DNA from: JANLYQ01 sp031365725
Lineage (GTDB): Bacteria; Actinomycetota; Actinomycetes; JACCUZ01
Assembly (NCBI GenBank): GCA_031365725.1
Contig: JANLYQ010000093.1
Location: 1-64,000 of the forward strand
Reading direction: 5' to 3'
Length of the DNA stretch: 64,000 bases
The translations under genes were made by a program, and so were the position numbers. Below, piece after piece: positions 28,300 to 35,848 of this stretch; the stretch's first letter is position 1, and the number at the start of each line of letters is the position of its first letter. A model generated the notes under the pieces. The model worked only from the letters and a program-made list of their open reading frames with translations. It did not search any database and was not told the origin of the DNA.

Positions 28300-29660
28300 C
28301 AGAACGCCAGGTTGATCGTCGGGACGGTGGTCGGAACGGTCTTACTGAGGTTGGCCGCTGTGACCGGCCAGGTGTATCCGCTCTGCGGGCTGCGGCCATT
28401 CACGGTGATCGTGTACGGGCCGGCCGGAAGGCTGACTTGCAGCGCCCCGGCTGAGTCGGTGACGCCGAGGGTCAGCGTGTCCGCCACGGCACATCCGGTT
28501 GCGGACACCGGGGTAGCTCGCACGGTGACCCCGGGAGCGGTCAACCAGGCGGTGTTGGTCACGTTTCGCTGCCGCACCAAGAGATTGATCGGGGCGAGCG
28601 ACACAGTCTGGTTGACTGTTGCCCCCGCCACCAACGGGACGCCGGCATCGCGGGTGCCGCCGGAGGTTGCGGGGTCGGACTGATCGCACGAACCCGGCCA
28701 CGCGCTGTAGCCGTCGGTGAACGGCCAGAGGCCACCGAGGGCGGTGGTGACACCGGACACCGCGGTGACGGCTGTTCGCCCCGGCGCCGGTAGGCCCGAG
28801 TTGTAGAAGCTCAACGGCGCCAGCGAGGTGGGCAGCCCGTAGCCGCCCAGCGTCGTCTGGGTGGTGTTGATGGTCGCTGACCGGTCATAGGAGATCGGCA
28901 CCTGGGTAAGCGTGCCGGTGGCCACGGTGGCGGCCTTGGTGCGGGAGGTCACCAAGTCGGGGGTCACGTAGCCGGGCTGGTTGACGGTGACGGTCCAGTT
29001 GCCGTAGTCGTTGGTGGCGAACACGGCACACCCGTCGCTCTCGGTCAGCCGGGTCTGGCTGCCGGAACCCGACTTCGCGAAGACGACCGGCATGTTCTCG
29101 ACACCCGTGCCGTCAGCACCGATGATCTTGGCGGCGATGTAGCCGTTCGTCGTGGCCACGGTGTTCTTGGCGGGTGTCAGCAGAGTGGAGTTCGTAACCG
29201 GCTGAGTGCTGCCCATGTTTGCCCACGTCACGGCAACGGTGACCTTGAGCGTCGGATACGTCACCTGGGCACCGCCGTCACACGGACTCTGCCCGTAGCC
29301 GGTCGGCAGCCACTGCACCTCGCGCTGCACCTGGAACGGCACGCCGTCGATGACCAGGGATGACCCAGCCACCGCACTGGCGATCAGGTTGTGCGGGTTG
29401 GTGGTGCTCCCCGTCGCACCCAGGACCAGCGGACCGTCGGCCGTGGCGTTGAACTCGTTGCGATCGATCTCGAGCTCACGTGCGCCCAGGTTGGCCGCCT
29501 GCACGCGCAGCCGGTTGTTGCCGGAGGTGTGGCTGGCTGCCTGCAGCGAGAAGGCCAGTCCTCCGGCCGCGATCGAGAACACGATCAGCGCCCACAGGCA
29601 TTCGACCAGTGTGAGACCGTCGTCGGACTTGAGCCGCTCACGCAGCGAGGGAACTCCCAT
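28299..29660 (-). CDS. PilV-like prepilin with two carboxypeptidase-regulatory-like domains
   Basis: A 453-residue prepilin with leader DDG|LTLVECLWALIVFSIA (cleavage after G15, Glu5 = E20). After the pilin-like region, two beta-sandwich modules follow. The first begins GYIAAKIIGADGTGVENMPV and ends with TVTVNQPGYVTP. The second begins INLLVRQRNVTNTAWLTAPG and ends with LPAGPYTITVNG. Both look like CarboxypepD_reg/Ig-like folds, used in surface proteins. PilV-type pilins are usually 150-200 residues, so this is strongly enlarged and may act as a surface-exposed pilus subunit. Start ATG at 29660 lacks a strong Shine-Dalgarno; a GTG at 29669 is possible. Confidence 0.8.
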   Translation of the reverse strand: MGVPSLRERLKSDDGLTLVECLWALIVFSIAAGGLAFSLQAASHTSGNNRLRVQAANLGARELEIDRNEFNATADGPLVLGATGSTTNPHNLIASAVAGSSLVIDGVPFQVQREVQWLPTGYGQSPCDGGAQVTYPTLKVTVAVTWANMGSTQPVTNSTLLTPAKNTVATTNGYIAAKIIGADGTGVENMPVVFAKSGSGSQTRLTESDGCAVFATNDYGNWTVTVNQPGYVTPDLVTSRTKAATVATGTLTQVPISYDRSATINTTQTTLGGYGLPTSLAPLSFYNSGLPAPGRTAVTAVSGVTTALGGLWPFTDGYSAWPGSCDQSDPATSGGTRDAGVPLVAGATVNQTVSLAPINLLVRQRNVTNTAWLTAPGVTVRATPVSATGCAVADTLTLGVTDSAGALQVSLPAGPYTITVNGRSPQSGYTWPVTAANLSKTVPTTVPTINLAF

Positions 29661-29840
29661 GAGTGTCACATCGGTCGGCCGGCCGATCGCCTTGAGTGGG
29701 CCGACTGGGCGAGACCCGCCGGGCAAGGACCGCGTGACACCGCGCCACCTGGGACGACGAAGGCGGCGGCGAGCAGTTGCTCGCCACCGCCAAGGCCATG
29801 CCTGATCGCTCTTGCGAGCACGTGATCCGACCATGACGAA

Positions 29841-29866
29841 GGGCCGGGACGTGATCGTCCCGGCCC
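29841..29866 (-). terminator. Perfect 10-bp hairpin directly after pilA
   Basis: GGGCCGGGAC (29841-29850) pairs with GTCCCGGCCC (29857-29866) around a 6-nt loop, 27 nt after the pilA stop. On the minus strand a short TTCGTC follows. It could act as a partial terminator, so that pilA RNA exceeds that of the minor pilins downstream. Confidence 0.7.
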
Positions 29867-29893
29867 TCCGTCAGATTTCTGTCATGCTGCGGA

Positions 29894-30358
29894 TCAGAAG
29901 GCACCCGACGGGCAGGCGCCCTTGGCGGGCTGGAGTCCGCCCTTGTTGCTCTGGTAGACGTACGAGTTGCCCGCCGCGTCAGCCGTGCCCTTGGCGTTGA
30001 AGCCGCAGACCGCGTAGACGTTGGCACCGGCTGCGGTGCTGATGACGACGGAGACGGTGTTGCCGCTGGACAGGAAGACCGAGCTGCCGGAGATCACGAC
30101 GGCGTTGGCGGACGTGGAACCCGCGCTGGTCGCGACGGCGGGGTAGGTCTGGTTGTCGGTGTAGTAGGTCTCCAGCTCGTTGGCGACCGTGCGCAGGTCG
30201 GACTTGATGGAGGTGTCCACCGCCTTCTTCCGCTGGTTCAGGAAGACCGGGATGGCGATGGCGGCGAGGATGCCGATGATGATGATGACGACGAGGAGCT
30301 CGATGAGGGTGAAGCCCTCGTCCTTCTCGTCCATCGACTTGCGAATGCGAGCGAGCAT
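29894..30358 (-). CDS. pilA: Major type IV pilin (type IVa)
   Basis: A 154-residue prepilin. The leader MLARIRKSMDEKDEG ends at G15, and the mature protein starts FTLIELLVVIIIIGILAAIA with Glu5 at E20. This is the classic class IVa alpha-helix. The globular domain of about 110 residues has a late cysteine pair (VCGFN and GACPS) that can form the D-loop disulfide. A Shine-Dalgarno GAAGGGA lies about nine bases before the ATG at 30358. The leader carries the c-di-GMP-aptamer-like element, and the gene stands between two perfect hairpins, so it is probably its own transcription unit. Confidence 0.93.
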   Translation of the reverse strand: MLARIRKSMDEKDEGFTLIELLVVIIIIGILAAIAIPVFLNQRKKAVDTSIKSDLRTVANELETYYTDNQTYPAVATSAGSTSANAVVISGSSVFLSSGNTVSVVISTAAGANVYAVCGFNAKGTADAAGNSYVYQSNKGGLQPAKGACPSGAF

Positions 30359-30406
30359 GTGAGGCGTCCCTTCAGGACCGTATGGAAACCGCGCCGCCGG
30401 TCCTCA

Positions 30407-30500
30407 CGGCACCCGGTGAGGGTGCCGGCAGAGGTAGCTGGGCTGACCGCGGGTGCGGCCCCCTGGCTTTGCGGCCCCGCCTTGCAGCGGGTGTGCCGTG
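30407..30500 (-). ncRNA. Candidate class I c-di-GMP (GEMM-I-like) riboswitch in the pilA leader
   Basis: Minus strand, 5' to 3': GGC, a 3-nt strand (ACA), a 6-bp hairpin CCCGCU/GGCGGG capped by the GNRA tetraloop GCAA, then GCCGCAAA and GCC. The GGC/GCC pair, the 3-nt against 8-nt asymmetric internal loop, the GNRA cap and the GCAAAGCC box all match the first half of the GEMM-I aptamer. The second half fits less well: a hairpin GGCCGC/GCGGUC, then AGCC and UGCCGG. The tetraloop-receptor helix is not clear. A perfect 8-bp hairpin (30407-30427) re-uses the UGCCGG end, as an expression platform would. It lies 49 nt before the pilA ATG. Confidence 0.42.
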
Positions 30501-30629
30501 TCTTGCCGGAGCGGTTCGATGACAGTTGTGGATTCGGTTGCGCGGCCGCCTGGCTTGAGCCTTGGCAAACCCTTTCTTCACCGCATCCTTCGAACGGCGT
30601 AAGCCGATCGTCGGGGACCGGACGACGAA

Positions 30630-30656
30630 GGGGACCTGGCCGGCGGCCAGGTCCCC
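30630..30656 (-). terminator. Perfect 12-bp hairpin after pilC
   Basis: GGGGACCTGGCC (30630-30641) pairs with GGCCAGGTCCCC (30645-30656) around a 3-nt loop, 33 nt after the pilC stop. It most likely ends the pilB-pilT-pilC transcript before the separately controlled pilA. Confidence 0.75.
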
Positions 30657-30688
30657 TCGGTCTGCTCGGCGCAGGAGCGCCGGGCGGG

Positions 30689-31912
30689 CTACTTGATCAG
30701 GTCGAAGATCTTGAAGATCGGCATGTACAAGGCGATGATCATCGACCCCACGATGGCACCGAGCACGGCGATCATCAGCGGCTCGATCAGCGCGGTCAGC
30801 TGCTCTGTGGTGGCCTCGACCTCCTGGTCGTAGAACTCCGAGATCTTGTGCAGCATGGAATCAAGGGCGCCGGTCTCCTCACCGACGGCCATCATCTGCA
30901 CCACCATCGGCGGGAAGACACTGTGCTGGGACAGTGGAGCAGTGAGCGACTCGCCGTTGCGGATGCTGTCCTGCACGTCGTTGACAGCATGGGTGAGCAC
31001 CATGTTGCCGGTGGTCAGCGCCACGATGTTCAGCGACTGCAGGATCGGGACACCGGACTGCATCATGGTGCCCAGGTTGCGGGTGAAGCGGGCGATCGCG
31101 ATCTTCTGCGCCAGCTGGCCGAAGACCGGGATCTTGAGCTTGATCGGGTCGACGAAGTTGCGCACGTCCTCGCGCCGCTTGATCTTGCGCCAGATGATGA
31201 CGCTGGCGACGATTGCCACCACGATGAACGGCGAGCCGAACTTGAGGAACTGTGACATGGCCACCAGGATGCGGGTCGGCGCCGGCAGGGTGCCGCCGAG
31301 CGTCTTGAACATCGCCGCGAACACCGGAACGATGAACAGCAGCATGCCGACCACAGCCAGGATGGCCATGCAGAACACAACCACGGGGTAAGTCATCGCG
31401 GACTTGACCTTGCCGCGCAGCTTGACCTCGGCCTCGTAGTTGTCCGCGATCTGCTTCATGACCGCGTCGAGGAAACCGCCGACCTCGCCGGCACGGGTCA
31501 TGTGCACCATCAGCGGCGGGAAGATCTCCTCGTGCTTGCCCATCGCCGAGGACAGCGCGTTGCCGGTCTCGACGTCGTTGCGCACCTCTCGGAGGGTGTC
31601 GCGCAGCTTCTTGTTCTCGGTCTGCTCGGCGAGGATCGACAGGGCCCGTAGCAGCGAGAGGCCAGAGCTGATCATCGTCGCAAACTGGCGGGACATGATG
31701 GCGAGGTCCTTGAGCTTGACCCGACCCCCGAAGCCGGGGATTGTCAGCTCCTTCTTCATGCCGGCGTTGGCAGCAGCGACCCGGATGGGCGCGTAGCCCA
31801 TCGTCTTGAGGCGTTGGACGACCACCGCCTCGGACTCGGCTTCGAGCTTGCCGTGGACGATCTTGCCGGTCTTGTTCCGGACCGAGTACTCGTAGGTCAG
31901 CGTGGCAGCCAT
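30689..31912 (-). CDS. pilC: Type IV pilus inner-membrane platform protein PilC
   Basis: A 407-residue polytopic protein with two GspF-type domains, the base on which PilB and PilT turn. The N-terminal region YEYSVRNKTGKIVHGKLEAE is followed by the first domain (MSRQFATMISSGLSLLRALS) and the second (FTRNLGTMMQSGVPILQSLN), each followed by membrane helices. The C-terminus ends ALYMPIFKIFDLIK, typical of the family. ATG at 31912 is 11 nt after the pilT stop. Confidence 0.95.
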   Translation of the reverse strand: MAATLTYEYSVRNKTGKIVHGKLEAESEAVVVQRLKTMGYAPIRVAAANAGMKKELTIPGFGGRVKLKDLAIMSRQFATMISSGLSLLRALSILAEQTENKKLRDTLREVRNDVETGNALSSAMGKHEEIFPPLMVHMTRAGEVGGFLDAVMKQIADNYEAEVKLRGKVKSAMTYPVVVFCMAILAVVGMLLFIVPVFAAMFKTLGGTLPAPTRILVAMSQFLKFGSPFIVVAIVASVIIWRKIKRREDVRNFVDPIKLKIPVFGQLAQKIAIARFTRNLGTMMQSGVPILQSLNIVALTTGNMVLTHAVNDVQDSIRNGESLTAPLSQHSVFPPMVVQMMAVGEETGALDSMLHKISEFYDQEVEATTEQLTALIEPLMIAVLGAIVGSMIIALYMPIFKIFDLIK

Positions 31913-31923
31913 GTCAGTGCCTT

Positions 31924-33609
31924 TCAGGCCCGGCCGGTGAGGCGGTTGAAGTCCTCGACGTGGTGGCACTTCTCGAGCCCCACGTCGTAGGCGATCCGAC
32001 CCTTCATGACCAGGTCGGCGAGGTGTTGGTCCATCGTGTGCATGCCGTGCTTGGCTCCGGCCTGCATGGCGGAGTAGATCTGGTGGGTCTTGCCCTCGCG
32101 GATGAGATTGCGGATCGCCGGGGTGGCCACCAGCACCTCGGTGGCGACGGCGCGTCCCTTGCCGTCCCTCGTCTTGGCGAGGGTCTGGCAGACGACGCCC
32201 TGCAGGGTGCCGGCGAGCTGGACGCGCACCTGCTGCTGCTGATTGGTTGGGAAGACGTCGATGATGCGGTCGATGGTCTGGGCCGCGTCTTGGGTGTGCA
32301 GGGTGGCGAAGACCAGGTGGCCGGTCTCGGCAGCGGTCAGCGCTACCGAGATGGTCTCCAGGTCGCGCATCTCACCGACCAGGATGATGTCGGGGTCCTG
32401 ACGCAGCACATGCTTGAGCGCGTTGGTGAACGACCAGGTGTCCTCCCCCACCTCCCGCTGGTTGACGATGCACTTCTGGTGGCGGTGCAAGAACTCGATC
32501 GGGTCCTCGACCGTCATGATGTGCTCGCTGCGGGTGCGGTTGGCGAGGTCCACCAGCGAGGCCAGCGTCGTCGACTTGCCCGAGCCGGTGGGACCGGTGA
32601 CGAGCACGAAGCCGCGCGTCAGCTGGGCGAAGTTGGCGACTGACGGCGGCACCCCGAGGTCCTCCAGCTTGCGGATCTCGAACGGGATGATGCGAAAGGC
32701 GGCGCCCATGGCGTCCCGCTGGCGGTAGATGTTCACCCGGAAGCGGGCCCGGCCCGGCACGCTGTAGGCGAAGTCGAGCTCGAGGTTCTCCTCGAACTTC
32801 TCCCGCTGCTTCTGGGTGAGGGCCGCGTAGAGCACCCGCTGGATCACCGGCGGGGTGAGCACCGGGTGGTCCTCGAGCTGCTTGAGCGAGCCGTTGATGC
32901 GGATCGACGGCCGGGCACCGGAGGTCAGGTGCAGATCGGAGGCACCGGTGTCGAGCACGTGCATGAGCAGGTCGTTGAGCACGACGTCGTGCTCGTCACC
33001 GTCTGCCTCGGTCGAGCCACGGCGGTAGGCCGACTCGTCGGCCTCTGACGCAGCGATACCGACGGCAGCATCCTCGACCAGGCCGAGCTGGGCGTCCGCC
33101 GGAAGCTCCGGCTGCAGCCCCATGGACTGCTCAGGCACGATGACCTCGGCGTCCATCAGTGTCATGGGGGCGTGGGCCGGGACGGCGGCCGGCTCGGCCA
33201 GGTAGGCCGTGGGCTCGGCGGCGTACGACGGTTCCGGGGTGTACGAGGGCTCGGCGACGTACGAGGTCTCGGCGGAGTACGTCGGGGCAGCGAAGGAGTC
33301 AGCGGAGGCCGCGAAAGGCTCGGCCGGGGCTGACGCCTCGGGTGCGTAGGACGGTGCCGCAAACGACCCCAGTGGGTCGAGAGGATCCACCTCGGGTGCC
33401 GCGTAGGACGCCGCAGGCTCGGCCGGCAGGCTTGGCGCAGCCGCGAAGGGGGCGGCGGCGAACGGGGCGGCAGCGGTGTGCTGCTCGGCCACGAAGGAGT
33501 AGTTCCACCCGGCGCCCGGGCTCTCGACGGCGTCGTCCGCCGCGGGTGCGGGGCCGGCTGCGAAGCCTCCCGGCTCGATCGGCACCGGCTGGTATCCCGA
33601 CGTCTCCAC
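31924..33609 (-). CDS. pilT: Type IV pilus retraction ATPase PilT with a long disordered N-terminal extension
   Basis: A 561-residue protein. Residues from about 205 onward are a complete PilT: Walker A GPTGSGKSTT, HRHQKCIVNQREVG, Walker B region DIILVGEMRD, His box TLHTQDAAQTIDRIIDVFP, and the PilT-specific AIRNLIREGKTHQI. The first roughly 200 residues are alanine/proline/glutamate/tyrosine-rich and include AAPFAAAPF and a set of SYxAEP repeats. Usual PilT proteins are about 350-400 residues, so this tail is unusual and probably disordered. The GTG at 33609 was chosen because GAGGGG lies upstream. It powers pilus retraction and twitching. Confidence 0.9.
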   Translation of the reverse strand: METSGYQPVPIEPGGFAAGPAPAADDAVESPGAGWNYSFVAEQHTAAAPFAAAPFAAAPSLPAEPAASYAAPEVDPLDPLGSFAAPSYAPEASAPAEPFAASADSFAAPTYSAETSYVAEPSYTPEPSYAAEPTAYLAEPAAVPAHAPMTLMDAEVIVPEQSMGLQPELPADAQLGLVEDAAVGIAASEADESAYRRGSTEADGDEHDVVLNDLLMHVLDTGASDLHLTSGARPSIRINGSLKQLEDHPVLTPPVIQRVLYAALTQKQREKFEENLELDFAYSVPGRARFRVNIYRQRDAMGAAFRIIPFEIRKLEDLGVPPSVANFAQLTRGFVLVTGPTGSGKSTTLASLVDLANRTRSEHIMTVEDPIEFLHRHQKCIVNQREVGEDTWSFTNALKHVLRQDPDIILVGEMRDLETISVALTAAETGHLVFATLHTQDAAQTIDRIIDVFPTNQQQQVRVQLAGTLQGVVCQTLAKTRDGKGRAVATEVLVATPAIRNLIREGKTHQIYSAMQAGAKHGMHTMDQHLADLVMKGRIAYDVGLEKCHHVEDFNRLTGRA

Positions 33610-33722
33610 CTGTTGACCCCTCTCGCACCGTGATGCGCCGCGACTGCGGGACACCTGTCTCGCGAGAGGATCGGCGGGTCGGGGTGCACCCTTGAGGACC
33701 TGCGGCCCCCTTGGCCGAGTTT

Positions 33723-35387
33723 TTAGACGACGACCCGCAGGATCTCGTCGAGCGAGGTCACTCCGGCGAGGACCTTGGTCAGCCCGTCTTCGCGCAACGT
33801 CTTCATGCCCTGTTCGCGCGCGACCTTCTCGATCACCGTCGCGGACGCCTTCTCGACGGCAAGGCGCTCGACCTCCTCGCTGACGAGCATGACCTCGTGC
33901 AGCGCAAGCCGGCCCTTGTAGCCGGTCTTGGAGCAGAACGAACAGCCGACCGGTCGATAGAGCTCGGGCAGTGGTTCGCCGTCCTGCCACGGGAAGCGCG
34001 AGGCGGTGAGGACCTCAGCGGTCGGGGTGTACGCCTCCTTGCACTTCGTGCACAGCCGACGCGCAAGTCGTTGGGCGAGAACGGCGTCCAGGGCGGACCC
34101 GACGAGGAAGGGCTCGATGCCCATCTCGGTGAGCCGGCTGACCGCGGACGGTGCGTCGTTGGTGTGCAGCGTCGAAAGCACGAGGTGACCGGTGAGGGCG
34201 GCCTCGACCGCGATCTGGCCGGTCTCGTGGTCCCGGATCTCACCGATGAGCACGATGTCGGGGTCCGAGCGCAAGATCGAGCGCAGCGCCGAGGCGAAGG
34301 TCAGCCCGGCCTTGTTGTTGGTCTGCACCTGGTTGATGCCCGGCAGCCGGTACTCGACCGGGTCCTCCACGGTGATGACGTTGACCTCGGGCTTGCTGAC
34401 GATGTTCAGCGTCGCGTACAGCGTCGTCGACTTGCCTGAACCCGTCGGACCGGTGACCAGAATCATCCCGTAGGGCTTCGTGAAGCTGCGCGAGTAGCGC
34501 TCGTAGTTGTCCGGCGCGAAGCCGAGGTCGGTGAGGTCGAGCCGCGCGGTGGAGTTGTCCAGGATCCGCATGACGACCTTCTCGCCCCACACGGTGGGGA
34601 GAGTGGCCACCCGCAGGTCGATCTTCCGGCCGTGGGCGTTGACGGACAGGCGGCCGTCCTGGGGGATGCGGCGCTCGGCGATGTTGATGTCGGCCATGAT
34701 CTTCAGCCGGCTGATGACTCCGGACTGGATCGCCTTTGGCGAGCGCATGACCTCGTGGAGGACACCGTCGATGCGGAACCGGACCCGCAGGTCGGTCTCG
34801 GTGGGCTCGAGGTGGATGTCGGAGGCGCGGTCCTGGATTGCCTGGGTGATCAGCAGGTTGACGTACTTGACGATCGGCGCGTCTTCGACGATCTCCTTGA
34901 CCTTGGAGAGCTCGTCCTCCTCCTCCTGCGCGTCGAGGACGGCGGAGATGTCGTCGAGGTCGGAGTCGGCGCGGTAGTAGCGGTCGATCGCAGCAGCCAC
35001 GTCGGCGCGGGTGGCCACCACCGGCTTGACGTCCATGCCGGTGAGCGAGCGGATGTCGTCGATCGCAAAGACGTTGGCCGGGTCGGCCATGGCGACCAGC
35101 AGCTTGCCGTCCTCGAACCCGATCGGCATCGCCGAGTGGCGTCGGCACACCGTGCCCGGCACCCGGCCGATGGCCGAGCCGTCGACCGCGAACTCCGACA
35201 GGTCGACGAAGCGAAGACCGATCTGGGTGGCGAGCGCCGCGACCAGCTGGGACTCGGTGAGCACGCCCTGCTCGATGAGCACCCGGCCCAGCGCCCGACC
35301 GACCCGCGTCTGCTCCTCGTAGGCGAGCTCGAGCTGGGACGGGCTGACGAGCCCACCTTCCAGCAGGATGTCGCCGAGCTGCTTCAC
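33723..35387 (-). CDS. pilB: Type IV pilus assembly ATPase PilB with MshEN-like N-terminus
   Basis: A 554-residue assembly motor. Two MshEN-like repeats open the protein: KQLGDILLEGGLVSPSQLELAYEEQ is split as residues 2-26 and the second as 31-55 (RALGRVLIEQGVLTESQLVA onward). In MshE-type ATPases such repeats bind c-di-GMP. Later come the Walker A GPTGSGKSTTLYAT, Asp box ASDIHLEPT, Walker B VLIGEIRD, His box LSTLHTNDAPSAV and a zinc tetracysteine (LCTKC and GCSFC). A GTG at 35528 would add 47 low-complexity residues. I prefer 35387, where the conserved sequence begins, though its Shine-Dalgarno is only moderate. Confidence 0.9.
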   Translation of the reverse strand: MKQLGDILLEGGLVSPSQLELAYEEQTRVGRALGRVLIEQGVLTESQLVAALATQIGLRFVDLSEFAVDGSAIGRVPGTVCRRHSAMPIGFEDGKLLVAMADPANVFAIDDIRSLTGMDVKPVVATRADVAAAIDRYYRADSDLDDISAVLDAQEEEDELSKVKEIVEDAPIVKYVNLLITQAIQDRASDIHLEPTETDLRVRFRIDGVLHEVMRSPKAIQSGVISRLKIMADINIAERRIPQDGRLSVNAHGRKIDLRVATLPTVWGEKVVMRILDNSTARLDLTDLGFAPDNYERYSRSFTKPYGMILVTGPTGSGKSTTLYATLNIVSKPEVNVITVEDPVEYRLPGINQVQTNNKAGLTFASALRSILRSDPDIVLIGEIRDHETGQIAVEAALTGHLVLSTLHTNDAPSAVSRLTEMGIEPFLVGSALDAVLAQRLARRLCTKCKEAYTPTAEVLTASRFPWQDGEPLPELYRPVGCSFCSKTGYKGRLALHEVMLVSEEVERLAVEKASATVIEKVAREQGMKTLREDGLTKVLAGVTSLDEILRVVV

Positions 35388-35547
35388 GCGCGTCTTCCCC
35401 GTCCTGGGTGCGGTCGATGTGTCGTCGGTCGTGGTCTGGCGGTGCGGCCGGATGGTCGGATTGTCGGATTGCCCGACAGCCGGATGGCCGGGTGGCCCTC
35501 CCTGACCATCGGATCGGGCGGGGCTCACCTGAAGCGGTGGATCATGC

Positions 35548-35652
35548 TCACCAGTGCGCGAGTAGACCTGCCACCTGGGTCATGGCCCGCGCGGGCGAGG
35601 AGTCGGCGTCGAGCACGAGCTGGTGGCCGTCCCGCAGCACGAGGGTGACCAT
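35548..35652 (-). CDS. Possible small protein (34 residues) after a GSQ-encoding repeat
   Basis: The frame reads MVTLVLRDGHQLVLDADSSP then ARAMTQVAGLLAHW. Third codon positions are nearly all G or C, as in real genes of this genome, and the composition is protein-like. The same frame is open upstream through the minisatellite, where it reads repeated GSQ, and into the GTPase 3' end, with no good start. A Shine-Dalgarno is weak (the repeat gives CAGGGC). It could be a short protein, the tail of a longer GSQ-repeat protein, or chance. I recognise no family. Confidence 0.35.
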   Translation of the reverse strand: MVTLVLRDGHQLVLDADSSPARAMTQVAGLLAHW

Positions 35653-35732
35653 GCCCTGGCTGCCCTGGCTGCCCTGGCTGCCCTGGCTGCCCTGGCTGCC
35701 CTGGCTGCCCTGGCTGCCCTGGGTTCCTTGGC
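35652..35732. repeat. 9-bp minisatellite (about nine units)
   Basis: Seven exact copies of TGCCCTGGC in a row followed by two diverged copies. On the minus strand one frame gives GSQ repeats, another gives PGQ (collagen-like), and the plus strand gives LPW. Each whole-unit change would keep the frame. Confidence 0.9.
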
Positions 35733-35848
35733 TGCTCCGTGAAGCGTGAGTGCCCCGGCTGATCGGCGGCCGACGGTGCCGACCGACCTGCTCGCCAGGC
35801 CCGACCAGCGACGTGATCGATGTCCACGTCCGGAGTCTCGCGAGCACG

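Larger units (their letters stand above)
30359..30688 (-). promoter_or_regulatory. pilA leader/promoter region without a gene
   Basis: This 330-nt gap between pilC and pilA holds, in minus-strand order: the hairpin ending the pilC transcript (30656-30630), an unassigned stretch likely carrying the pilA promoter, the aptamer-like element (30500-30428), a competing hairpin (30427-30407), a purine-poor spacer and the pilA ribosome site. No open frame with coding bias is seen. I could not pick a convincing -35/-10 pair. Confidence 0.6.
35388..35848 (-). other. Gap between the small GTPase and pilB
   Basis: Holds a 9-bp minisatellite (35652-35732), a short possibly coding frame (35548-35652), and an intergenic stretch with imperfect repeats of the form CGGATTG/CGGATGG (about 35450-35490). 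No strong promoter could be picked for pilB. The region may be transcribed through from the GTPase operon. Confidence 0.4.

Noticed and set aside
25451..28399. A single 982-codon protein covering the PilX-like gene and part of the next
   Set aside because: Its first 290 residues read the minor prepilin gene out of frame; the true start at 27538 shares a base with the upstream stop.
35525..35827. Collagen-like PGQ-repeat protein
   Set aside because: This frame of the minisatellite has poor codon bias outside the repeat, ends inside the pilB upstream region and lacks a ribosome site.
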